54,945 bases of DNA. Origin: Candidatus Kuenenia stuttgartensis. Lineage in GTDB: Bacteria > Planctomycetota > Planctomycetia > Planctomycetales > Planctomycetaceae. This document shows, one piece after another, positions 9,498 through 17,043 of this stretch (the first letter of the stretch is position 1; each line of letters opens with the position of its first letter). The position numbers and the translations under genes are program-made. The stretch spans positions 1 to 54,945 of the forward strand of contig CAMDPK010000024.1 in NCBI GenBank assembly GCA_945904015.1. Direction: 5' to 3'. The notes under the pieces were generated by a model, which worked only from the letters and a program-made list of their open reading frames with translations, ran no database searches and was not told the origin of the DNA.

Positions 9498-9728
9498 ATG
9501 ACGCTGACCGGCCAAGTCGTAAAGCGACCTTTCGCCCAAGGCACGAAGAGCGAGCGCGATGCGGTCCTGCTGGAAGTCTCGGACGACACGCGATACGTCC
9601 TGCGGCGTTTGGGGGGCAACGCGTTTTACGATCCGGTGCTCGACGAATTGGTCGATAAGCGCATTAAGTGTCGCGGCGAACTGCATGGTTTCACGTTTTT
9701 GATGCGAGACTGGGAAGAGACTGATTGA
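9498..9728 (+). CDS. Small OB-fold-like protein, partner of the C25-like peptidase
   Basis: This is a 76-residue soluble protein. Four beta-like segments can be seen: TGQVVKR, DAVLLEVSD, RYVLRRLG, and KRIKCRGELHGFTFLMRDWEE. The NAFYDPVLDELVDKRIKCRG stretch resembles the turn and final hairpin of small OB-fold proteins. No catalytic motif is visible. It begins 9 bp after the peptidase gene, so the two are almost certainly co-transcribed. It could be an inhibitor, adaptor, or nucleic-acid or ligand binder; the sequence does not decide. The fold assignment is by eye. Confidence 0.6.
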   Translation: MTLTGQVVKRPFAQGTKSERDAVLLEVSDDTRYVLRRLGGNAFYDPVLDELVDKRIKCRGELHGFTFLMRDWEETD

Positions 9729-9743
9729 AGCTTTTTCCCTCGT

Positions 9744-9806
9744 AGCCGAGTAGGGTAGGCTCCCGCCTGTCGATTTCATCTGAGTAAAGCTCGATGGTCG
9801 GCAGGA
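9744..9806 (+). repeat. Intergenic module, copy 2 of 2, with weak hairpin
   Basis: The words AGCCGAGTAG (9744-9753) and GCTCGATGGTCGGCAGGA (9789-9806) match those at 7318-7359. Here a GGCTCC...GGAGCC pair (around 9758 and 9804) adds a weak stem. The module sits at the end of the peptidase cassette and could act as a transcript end. The rest of 9729-9973 holds no gene. Confidence 0.5.
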
Positions 9807-9973
9807 GCCGATCCAACGAGACTGGCGGCGGTCAACCGAACCGGACCTCCTTGCGAAAGCTCATGGGCGGAGGCAGTCGCGGCTCGAAAGTGAACGCGAT
9901 GTCACGGGAGCCTCGCCCTCACATTTCTCACCGCGGACGCCCACGTCCGGGCGATTGGACGTAGGCGTGCGAA

Positions 9974-12901
9974 CTACTTCGGCATCGGTTTGGCCGTATC
10001 GCCGTCCGTCAGCACGATGCGCAGCGCATCGCGCAATTGATCGGCGAGTTTTGGGCCGCCACCGACGAACAGTCGCGCGACTTTCCCTTCGCGGTCGATG
10101 ATGACCGTTTGCGGAATCGCGGTCGCTTGGTACTTCGTCGCGGCGACGCCGTCTTGGTCGAGGGCCACTGTGACGTTCAGTTTATGTCGTTCCAGAGTCG
10201 CGGTGATGGTCTTGGCCGGCTCTTCCAAATTGACGGCGATCAGTTGCACATCCTGGCCATCGAACTCGTGAACCACTTTTTCGACCAGCGGCATCGTTTG
10301 CAGACACGGACCACACCACGTCGCCCAAAAGTCGAGGACCACGACCTTGCCCTTCTGATCGGCCAAATGAAATTTCTTGCCGCCGCTGCCAAGCAACTCC
10401 AATTGAAAATCAGGAGCCGCTTTGCCGACCAGTGGTGATTCAATGCCCGGCGCACGGCCATCGGGGTTCGAGCCGTCGACGTCCTGCGCGATCTTCGGTT
10501 CGACTGCGTGGTGCAGCCTCCAGCGATGATAGGCCAGGTCCGCCGCCGACTTTTCGATCTCGGCACCGATCAGCAGTTGATCGATTTGATCCACTTCCGT
10601 TCGGCAATTGCCGAGCACGTCGCTCTTGCCAGACAGAGCCTTGTCGGCGAATTGCTCGGGGAAGAACGTCAGCCGAATGCCGTCACTGCGCAATGCCTGC
10701 ACGCGAGTCGGCCCTTTGCTCTCGGCGAACGGGGCGGCGTCAGGCCCCCGACTGTTCGGATTTGTCGGCGGCGAATTCGTCGGGGGGCTGACGCCGCCCC
10801 GCTCGCCAGTCGCATTCGCTGGATCAGTCAGTTCGTCGGGATGAAACCAGATGATCTGCGAGATGCGGTCGCGCGGGATCTTTTTCGTCTCGACGCGGAC
10901 CTCGAGACGGAGTTCCAACTCGTCCATGTCGACCACTCGGCCGCGCAGAAAGTCACCATTGTTCGAGCGGATCAATTGCGTTGGCGGCGAATCTCGTTGC
11001 AGACGCGGCAGTGTCAGCAACCGTTCGCGTTTCGTCTTGTTGAGCTTGGGCGGGCCGTCCACGATCGACAGTTCCACCGCTTTGACTTTGTCGTGCGAGA
11101 CGAACGTCGCGTCGGACAGAGTTGTTTTGAAGTTGATTCCCTCTTCGGTGATCTTGGTCACTTCGCACGGGATCGTATCGCCGCTGCGAAGGTGCATCGT
11201 GCGTTTGGCGGCCGTTGCTGGTGCGGCGGCGTTCGGGCCGCCAGCGAGTGCTTTCAAAAACGCATCCGCGAATCCGACTGGTCGCGGTTGTTGCTGTTGC
11301 TGCTGAACGACCTTGGGCTTCGGCGGCGGTGGATCGCGATAGACGACGCGCCCGGAAACTCCGGCGTGCAGCGGACTGGCGGTTGTGCTGAAGTCGGGAT
11401 GCCACACGAGGCAACTCGCGTTTGGCTGTTCGCGACCGTTCGTCAGTCGGCCGTGCAGCCGCAGACCGTCCAACTCCAATCGCCCCGCTCGGCCTTCTGC
11501 GGTTGATGTTGCCGACGAGTCCTCACGTTTCAGAACAGCGAACGAGCGGAGTTCCGACAGCGGCAGACGCAGCGGCTCTTGGATCGCAGGATTCGTCAGC
11601 CGCAGGTGATCCTCGGCGATGCTGGTCAGGTCGCCGCTCAGCCGTGTGCCGTCAAGATAGACGACTCGGAACGCACGCGCAGCTTCATCGTCTGGCGGCG
11701 AAAGGAACACACTGGCGATCTGATCGGCCGCGACCTTCGTTTCGTCGTTGCCGTCGCGGACGGTGAATTGCTTCTTGTCGGCATCGAACCCGGCCAGTTG
11801 GCCGTACACGATCGAGCCATCCGTGCGGTGCAGTCGGGACTTGTTTGCCTGCACTTCGCGCGGCGGGACTCCGTTCCAGCGACTGATTCGCAATCGCTCC
11901 AGCCGCACGTCGCCGCGTTTGTTCGTCAGTCTCAGGCCCGAAAGCACCTGGGGTTTGCGCGGCGTGACATTGATTTGTCCGCGCGGCATGCCGCTGGGCG
12001 AATATACCAACAGCCGGCCTTTTTCTTGATCCAGATACGCCAGGAAGTGTGCTCGCCCCGCACCGGCGGGCGTTTCCTGAACGGAGTCCACATCGGCTTC
12101 TCGTCCAAGTTCGCAGCGGACGACCAATTCGTTGTCCCAGACCTCGAAGCGAAATGCTCGTTTGAAGATGGACTCGTCGTCGGAGTCGCTGACTCCCAGC
12201 GCGAACACGAAATCTGGCTTGTTCTTCCACGCGAGTTCAAACTCGATGATCGCCTGAGCCGGCAAACCGAATTCGCCGCGAATGTTCGCCCCTTCTTGAT
12301 CCGTCAGTGGCTGCCCGCCTTCTTCTCGCCAGTGCTTGGTGGCCGAGGTTTCTTTCCACTCGGTCAAACCGTTGGGTCCGAGGTAAATCAAATCCGCTCC
12401 GCTGCTCCAACGATACAGCCGCCGAATTTGATCGCGTTTGACATGCAGCCGTCCGAATCGCGCGACGTCCAATTCCACCGCGTCGTCGGTCAGCCCCAGC
12501 AGTTCTCCGAAGAGCACATCCCCCGCCGCGAGTTCCAGACAATACTCGCCCGTCGGCTTTGGCAACTTGGCTGGGATGGCGTATTGCACTGCGGCCACGC
12601 CGCCCAGCGAGAACTCAAACGGCTGCGTGAACCGCGTCGATTGCCAACGCAAGATTGTTGGCTGCTCGGAGCTTTTCAATTCACCGGGGACGAAGCCGCC
12701 GTTGGTCAGGTGCAGGACAGAGTTCTCATCGGCTTTCGCATCGGAGCCGAAAGTCAGAAGGCCCAAAGTCCAAATCCCAATGACCAAGGAATGACCAAAT
12801 CCCAATGACAAATGACCAACGACCAATAACCAACGATCAATTGGGCTTTGGTGCTTGGACATTGGACGTTCCTTGGACATTGATGCTTGGGCCTTGGACA
12901 T
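9974..12901 (-). CDS. Secreted multidomain protein with C-terminal TlpA/ResA-like thioredoxin domain
   Basis: The protein has 975 residues. The last 150 are a redoxin domain: GKAAPDFQLELL start, FWATWCGPC with WCGPC at about 862-866, and cis-Pro in TAIPQT near 930. Such domains reduce disulphides outside the cytoplasm. The long N-terminal part has several repeated beta segments (NGDFLRGRVVDMDELELRLE, SGDTIPCEVTKITEEGINF and similar) plus a LamG-like stretch near 185-330, and a Gln run near 545. The hydrophobic signal region (residues 23-53) is encoded by an intergenic-type repeat (12761-12903), and Met1, Met8 (12880) and Met14 (12862) all arise from repeat copies, so the true start is uncertain. 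It is the last gene of the block, 10 bp after the prenyltransferase-repeat gene. Confidence 0.8.
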   Translation of the reverse strand: MSKAQASMSKERPMSKHQSPIDRWLLVVGHLSLGFGHSLVIGIWTLGLLTFGSDAKADENSVLHLTNGGFVPGELKSSEQPTILRWQSTRFTQPFEFSLGGVAAVQYAIPAKLPKPTGEYCLELAAGDVLFGELLGLTDDAVELDVARFGRLHVKRDQIRRLYRWSSGADLIYLGPNGLTEWKETSATKHWREEGGQPLTDQEGANIRGEFGLPAQAIIEFELAWKNKPDFVFALGVSDSDDESIFKRAFRFEVWDNELVVRCELGREADVDSVQETPAGAGRAHFLAYLDQEKGRLLVYSPSGMPRGQINVTPRKPQVLSGLRLTNKRGDVRLERLRISRWNGVPPREVQANKSRLHRTDGSIVYGQLAGFDADKKQFTVRDGNDETKVAADQIASVFLSPPDDEAARAFRVVYLDGTRLSGDLTSIAEDHLRLTNPAIQEPLRLPLSELRSFAVLKREDSSATSTAEGRAGRLELDGLRLHGRLTNGREQPNASCLVWHPDFSTTASPLHAGVSGRVVYRDPPPPKPKVVQQQQQQPRPVGFADAFLKALAGGPNAAAPATAAKRTMHLRSGDTIPCEVTKITEEGINFKTTLSDATFVSHDKVKAVELSIVDGPPKLNKTKRERLLTLPRLQRDSPPTQLIRSNNGDFLRGRVVDMDELELRLEVRVETKKIPRDRISQIIWFHPDELTDPANATGERGGVSPPTNSPPTNPNSRGPDAAPFAESKGPTRVQALRSDGIRLTFFPEQFADKALSGKSDVLGNCRTEVDQIDQLLIGAEIEKSAADLAYHRWRLHHAVEPKIAQDVDGSNPDGRAPGIESPLVGKAAPDFQLELLGSGGKKFHLADQKGKVVVLDFWATWCGPCLQTMPLVEKVVHEFDGQDVQLIAVNLEEPAKTITATLERHKLNVTVALDQDGVAATKYQATAIPQTVIIDREGKVARLFVGGGPKLADQLRDALRIVLTDGDTAKPMPK

Positions 12902-12903
12902 TC
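12761..12903. repeat. CCAATGACCAA-type word repeat overlapping the 5' end of the thioredoxin-fold gene
   Basis: The tract is built from variants of short words (AATCCCAATGACCAA on one side, CTTGGACATTGGACG and CTTGGACATTGATG on the other) that are partly complementary across a centre near 12838 (GATCAATTG). Read on the minus strand it supplies the start codon, a basic N-region and the hydrophobic core of the 9974-12901 protein (WLLVVGHLSLGFGHSLVIGI). It therefore combines repeat, translation start and signal peptide. Confidence 0.7.
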
Positions 12904-12911
12904 CGCAGGCT

Positions 12912-14117
12912 CTATCGTTCGTAGATTGGCAAAAATCGGTAATTCAGCGCGACCGCCAACAGCGACAGCGAGGTCGAGGTCGCCGGGCCGAATTGGCCTT
13001 TGAAGCTGCCGTCGGGGAGTTGCTGAGCTTTGAATTGGCGGATCAGCAGTTTGTTCCATTTCTCCCAAGTCTCGACGTCTCCTTGGAACAACGCCTGAGC
13101 CTGGTAGTAGCGCTGGTACTCCATCCAACCGAAGCCGGACGGCCCGGTGAATTCCCACTTGTTGACGAGGTAGCCGAGTGTTGATTTGAATTGCGGCAGA
13201 TCCTTCCGCCGGGCGATCGCGTACACGAGCGTCGCGATCGAGATGCGGGCCAGCGATTCGTCGAACCCACCGATGCCTCCGGAGTACGCGACCTGGCCAG
13301 ACGCGGCGGTCATCTTCGTGTAGTACGAGATCGCTTTGTCGATGACTTCGTCGGGCACTTCGATGCCGGCGTTGCGCGACGCCAATAAACCGACGAGTAC
13401 AGCTCCACTGACCGAGGTGTCACCGTCAGTCGCATCAGGCGAGTAACGCCACGCTCCCAGCGGATTTTTCTTCTGTGACGTGATTGCCGCACGAACCGCC
13501 AACTCCAATGCGACTCCGATCGAACGCTGATCCTTCCCTTTCCCTTCTGGCCACAGACTTCGGTCATCAACCGCGCCGTAGGCCTCGGCCAAACCCAACA
13601 TGCCGAAGCCGTGGTGATACATGCTGTTGCCGAGGTAGCCGGTGCTCGCGTTCTGCTGCGTGATGATGTTTCGGCACGCCTTCCGCACATGATTGCTGTA
13701 CAGCCCGAAGTTCGGGTCTTCTCCCGATGCGAGAAACACCATCACCCCCAACCCTGTGACACCCGGCCCCGGCTGTTCGCCGCCGCCCGACCAGTCGCCA
13801 TTTTCAGACTGTGTCAAGGCGAGGTACTGCAAGCCCCGGTCGTACATCTCTCGCACATCGCGCGGGACAACTTCGCCAATTCGCGCGTTGGGAGGTTGAG
13901 CTGCTACCGGAGTCGCGAACAAGCCGAGTGTCCAAAGTCCCGCAAGTAACCAACACAGTGCAGAGTGACGAGTGCAGAGTGAAAAGTGCAAAGTGACGGA
14001 CTCAGAATTGCGGTCTTCACTTTGCACTCTGCACTTTGCACTCTGCACTCTGCACTGCCATTGCGTTCGAGCCTGCATTCCGAACGGTGTCATCGAATCA
14101 CTCATCTTGGTCTCCAT
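12912..14117 (-). CDS. Secreted prenyltransferase/squalene-oxidase-repeat protein
   Basis: The protein has 401 residues with alpha/alpha-barrel repeats of the terpene-cyclase/prenyltransferase superfamily: GLQYLALTQSENGDWSGGG, then VTGLGVMVFLASG, GGIGGFDESLARISIATLVY, and LPDGSFKGQFG near the end. The DxDD motif of true squalene-hopene cyclases is not seen, so enzymatic cyclisation is doubtful. The mature domain follows a signal peptide (CWLLAGLWTLGLFATPVAAQ). Between the N-terminal 20 residues and this core sits a 34-residue Cys/Ser-rich insert encoded by a 102-bp repeat. The ATG at 14117 overlaps the upstream gene by 20 bp; ATG at 14105 (ATGAGTGA, overlapping its stop) is an alternative. 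It is part of the MoxR-led block. Confidence 0.82.
   Translation of the reverse strand: METKMSDSMTPFGMQARTQWQCRVQSAKCRVQSEDRNSESVTLHFSLCTRHSALCWLLAGLWTLGLFATPVAAQPPNARIGEVVPRDVREMYDRGLQYLALTQSENGDWSGGGEQPGPGVTGLGVMVFLASGEDPNFGLYSNHVRKACRNIITQQNASTGYLGNSMYHHGFGMLGLAEAYGAVDDRSLWPEGKGKDQRSIGVALELAVRAAITSQKKNPLGAWRYSPDATDGDTSVSGAVLVGLLASRNAGIEVPDEVIDKAISYYTKMTAASGQVAYSGGIGGFDESLARISIATLVYAIARRKDLPQFKSTLGYLVNKWEFTGPSGFGWMEYQRYYQAQALFQGDVETWEKWNKLLIRQFKAQQLPDGSFKGQFGPATSTSLSLLAVALNYRFLPIYER
13956..14057. repeat. GCAGAGTGCAAAGTG-type palindromic word repeat inside a signal-peptide coding region
   Basis: The 102-bp tract begins CAGTGCAGAGTG and ends CACTCTGCACTG; both halves are built from GCAGAGTG and AAAGTGCA words in opposite orientation around ACTCAGAATTGCGG. 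Its length is exactly 34 codons. Read on the minus strand it is in frame within the prenyltransferase-repeat protein, between residue 20 and the hydrophobic core. Confidence 0.8.
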
Positions 14118-14982
14118 CCTTCGCCAGCGCCCCGCTCTGCTTGAGCCACTGCTCCAAGCCGCGCACCTGAGCGAACTGTTGATTCAAAACTTTCCACTCC
14201 GTGTCAGCGAACAGCGGTTTGAGCGTCTGCTCCGGAATCTTGGAGATGTTCCACATCACGATGTAGTAGTCCTGCTGGCCGACGAAGCTGCGGGGCGGTT
14301 TGGATTGCTCAACAATCAGATTGATGAACTTCTGCCGCTGCTCGTCGCGCATCGGCAAAGCGTTTTCGAGCATCGCCACGACCAGCTCGACCTTTGCGCG
14401 GTACTGAAACTTCCGTCGCTCGTCATCGACCTGCGAGAACTTCGAGAGCTGCTCCCCCTTGAGCATGTTTCGCAGAGTCTTGTGATAGAACGAGCCATCG
14501 CCAAACAGCCCGCTCTGAAAGCGAATTTGGAGTGGCGAGATGTCCTGCCAAATTTCGTTGAACTTCTGCTGGTCCCTGCGCACCAACAGAAATTTCTTGC
14601 GGACGACCTCGACTTGTTCGAAGAACAGCAGCATGTCGCCGCGACCGGCCAATTGCAGCTTCTTCCGCTGAGTCTCCGAGAGCTGACACGCCCGATCGAC
14701 GTCGTCCATTTGCAACGACAGCATCTGATCCAGCTTCTTGCGTGCCGCCGCGACCGTCTGCAAGTTCTGGAAAACCCAGGAGTCGAACTGATTTTCTTGA
14801 ATCTCAAAGTTCGCTACTTGAGCTTGAGGCACCGCCGGGAGATCGTCGTCCTCGTCCTGAGCCAAACCCGTCGCGCTGCTACTAAGCATCCCCGCCAAGG
14901 CGAAGTATGCGGGCCACCAGGCGCGACAAACTTGCGTCGCATCGCGTCGAGCAGCCATCAGTAAGTCCGGGCACTTGCGCAT
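14098..14982 (-). CDS. Secreted protein of unknown function, paralogue 3 of a three-gene array
   Basis: The protein has 294 residues. A signal peptide is visible (YFALAGMLSSSATGLAQ), after an Arg-rich N-region. The body is helical and charged. Key block: ACQLSETQRKKLQLAGRGD, followed by a conserved FF and then SGLFGDGSFYHKTLRNML, then a repeat of LxxEQ-type helices. These blocks align by eye with the next gene upstream (QCSLNNAQKKKLGLAGRGD, SQGVFEENSLYRKTLQRAL), so the two are paralogues. No catalytic motif is visible. It lies 7 bp after gene 14990-15979 and overlaps the prenyltransferase-repeat gene, consistent with one transcript. Probably envelope or periplasmic. Confidence 0.8.
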   Translation of the reverse strand: MRKCPDLLMAARRDATQVCRAWWPAYFALAGMLSSSATGLAQDEDDDLPAVPQAQVANFEIQENQFDSWVFQNLQTVAAARKKLDQMLSLQMDDVDRACQLSETQRKKLQLAGRGDMLLFFEQVEVVRKKFLLVRRDQQKFNEIWQDISPLQIRFQSGLFGDGSFYHKTLRNMLKGEQLSKFSQVDDERRKFQYRAKVELVVAMLENALPMRDEQRQKFINLIVEQSKPPRSFVGQQDYYIVMWNISKIPEQTLKPLFADTEWKVLNQQFAQVRGLEQWLKQSGALAKDGDQDE

Positions 14983-14989
14983 CGTCAGA

Positions 14990-15979
14990 TTATTTCTTGG
15001 TTGCTGGCTCCGCTGGCTCGTCGTCCGACTCCGGTGTCACTGGCCACTGGCCATTTCTTCGCAGCGTCGGTTCGAATCGTCTTGCCAACACCACCTGCGT
15101 TTGAAAAGTCTGCCAATAGGTCTCGCCTAACAGCGGCAATAAGTGTTCTTCCAGGCGGTTGGCTTCCAGCAGCACGATGTATTGCATGTACGGTGTGCTT
15201 GTTGGCGGAAAGCGTCCGCGCTCGACCAACAGTTCGATCACCTTCCGTCGAGTCTCACCATCTAACTTCACTTGGGAATTGGTGCGCTCCACATTATTCA
15301 GTACGGTGTCGATCGCGGCCGCTTGCTGTTGGCGCACGAGAACTTGAAGTCGGCGATGCTGTTCGTCCGTCAGCGCGCGTTGCAGCGTTTTCCGATACAG
15401 CGAGTTTTCTTCGAATACACCTTGCGAGAGCACCGTTCGCAGCGGCTGCAATTCGCTCATCAATTCGGTGTATCGCGCACGGGTCAGGGGAGCCGCCGTC
15501 AGCTTTGGGCGCATCTCAGCAACACGGCTGAAGAACTGATGGATGTCACCCCTGCCTGCCAGGCCGAGCTTTTTCTTCTGCGCATTATTGAGCGAGCACT
15601 GAGCATCCAGCGATTGAATCTTTGTGGCCAAAGCGGACTCCAACCGCTTCCGAAGGTCTGCTGCCGTGGCCGCAGTGACCATCTCAATTCGCTGAACGCC
15701 GTTGGCCTCACGCACGACTTGCGCTGTGCGGGCTCCGGCACCGAAAATCATTTGGTCGAACTGTTGCTCCGAGAGGACGAACTGCCGTTCGGCAACAGCG
15801 GCCGCGACAAGCTCATCGTCGTCCTCAACGGTTAATTTTGGCGGCTGGTCCGCACCGAGAAGTGAGATGACCGCGACGATCAATGTGGTGCGCGTCAGCA
15901 CGCCCCAAACGTGCTGTTCAAGTTGCGAGCCTGCGCCTCGAAGTGGCATCCGGAAAGTTGTCGAAGGTCGAGTCGTCAT
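14990..15979 (-). CDS. Secreted or anchored protein of unknown function, paralogue 2 of the array
   Basis: The protein has 329 residues. The hydrophobic segment TRTTLIVAVISLLGADQ near residues 29-45 serves as signal peptide or anchor. The body carries the same blocks as gene 14098-14982: a Cys in QCSLNNAQKKKL, the GLAGRGDIHQFF block, and the YRKTLQRALTDEQHRRL helix. It starts with ATGA overlapping the stop of the upstream gene (4 bp), a sign of translational coupling. Function unknown; the family name is not recognised. Confidence 0.8.
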   Translation of the reverse strand: MTTRPSTTFRMPLRGAGSQLEQHVWGVLTRTTLIVAVISLLGADQPPKLTVEDDDELVAAAVAERQFVLSEQQFDQMIFGAGARTAQVVREANGVQRIEMVTAATAADLRKRLESALATKIQSLDAQCSLNNAQKKKLGLAGRGDIHQFFSRVAEMRPKLTAAPLTRARYTELMSELQPLRTVLSQGVFEENSLYRKTLQRALTDEQHRRLQVLVRQQQAAAIDTVLNNVERTNSQVKLDGETRRKVIELLVERGRFPPTSTPYMQYIVLLEANRLEEHLLPLLGETYWQTFQTQVVLARRFEPTLRRNGQWPVTPESDDEPAEPATKK

Positions 15980-16896
15980 GGCTTCTCTTCCTTTTTCTCA
16001 TCAGCCTTCTCGGCTTCAGCCGGCTTGACCACTTCGGCCGCGACAGCTTCCTCGACCTCCATCACTTGCTGGACAAAGCCGCCGCCGGCCCAGCCCCAGA
16101 TTTGGTTGTGTTGTTTGGGGATGCCGTTCCAAATCTGCTTCTGTTTCTCGGTCAGGGTCGGCAGGACTTGAGCGTCGGGCAGGACCGGCATGTAGGTGTC
16201 GCCGTACATGAAGACTTCCAGTTGCTGCCCCCAAGTGTCCCTCCAATTCGAGTTCAGCGCTTCGGACAGTTGGCCGCGTTGGTCGGCGGTCAGGACCAAA
16301 TCCTTGTCGAGCTTGGCGACCAGGTTGAGCAGCGCGGCGCGTTTGCGGGCAGCGGCCCGTTTCTCCAGTTCCGCTTCGTAGCGTTTCGCTTGTTCGGCCG
16401 AGATCGTTTCCTTGACCGACTTGAGCAACACGTCCGACATCAACTTTCGCGGGTCGGGCCATTCCGGCTCTTGTCCCGCGCGGACGCCTTGCTGCATCTT
16501 CTTTTGAACCTCGGCGAACTTTTTGACGGCGACTTTCAAGCCGGCATCGCCCGCCGCTTTGATTTTCTTGTACTGTTCGGCGTTTGGCTGACAGACCGTG
16601 CGGACAAAGTTCACTTCGGACTTCGACAGTTGTCGAAACTGCTGGAGGAATTGCTGTTCGAGTGGATCAGCGCCAACCACTTCCGCGCCGACCGCTCCGG
16701 CAAACACATCGGCCACCGCGCCGAACGCTTCGAAGACTTCCAGAATTTGTTTGGCCTCGACTGCCGGAGCCACTTCGGCTTTGGGCACCGCTTTCTTCTC
16801 GACGGCCGGTTTGTCTTCGGCGGGCTTCGCGTCGTCGGCAATGACGATCTGCGGTACGAACAGAATTCCGATCAGCACGACCGCGAATGACTTCAT
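15976..16896 (-). CDS. Secreted protein of unknown function, divergent paralogue 1 of the array
   Basis: The protein has 306 residues, taking the ATG at 16896 because it gives a clean signal peptide (MKSFAVVLIGILFVPQIVIA). A longer frame to 17028 would only add sequence from a palindromic repeat. After an Ala/Glu/Lys/Pro linker the body contains VCQPNAEQYKKIKAAGDAG and EQAKRYEAELEKR, which resemble the Cys and LxxEQ blocks of the two downstream genes. It ends in a Lys/Glu-rich tail. The four-base ATGA overlap with the next gene supports an operon. Function unknown. Confidence 0.78.
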   Translation of the reverse strand: MKSFAVVLIGILFVPQIVIADDAKPAEDKPAVEKKAVPKAEVAPAVEAKQILEVFEAFGAVADVFAGAVGAEVVGADPLEQQFLQQFRQLSKSEVNFVRTVCQPNAEQYKKIKAAGDAGLKVAVKKFAEVQKKMQQGVRAGQEPEWPDPRKLMSDVLLKSVKETISAEQAKRYEAELEKRAAARKRAALLNLVAKLDKDLVLTADQRGQLSEALNSNWRDTWGQQLEVFMYGDTYMPVLPDAQVLPTLTEKQKQIWNGIPKQHNQIWGWAGGGFVQQVMEVEEAVAAEVVKPAEAEKADEKKEEKP

Positions 16897-16917
16897 GGTG
16901 TTCGCCGCTTTGGATTG

Positions 16918-17032
16918 CGGTGTGTCAGCACCGCTTTGGATCGTCTTTCTCTGCGGACTCTTCGCATCTGCGAGAGACCAGATTTCACGCAGAGGCGCAA
17001 AGCTCGCAAAGGAAAGCAGTGCTGACACACCG
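16918..17032. repeat. Inverted repeat with CGCAGAGGCGCAAAG-type words
   Basis: The outer arms are 20 bp (16918-16937 and 17013-17032; 19 of 20 complementary). Inside are partly complementary words (CTCTGCG near 16950 and CGCAGAG near 16988; CTTCGC and GCGCAAAG). It fills most of the 147-bp gap between the 3' end of the DUF4175-like locus and the first secreted paralogue, and could form a large RNA hairpin in the transcript. Confidence 0.75.
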
Positions 17033-17043
17033 TACTCCCAAGG

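Noticed and set aside
12912..14117. Functional squalene-hopene cyclase
   Set aside because: Only alpha/alpha-barrel repeats are visible; the DxDD acid motif is absent, and the protein is about 400 residues rather than about 630 and is exported.
13972..14964. A 330-residue plus-strand open frame opposite the secreted paralogue
   Set aside because: It is antisense to a gene with a signal peptide and a paralogue next door; composition is Leu/Arg/Gln-rich and it starts inside the palindromic repeat.
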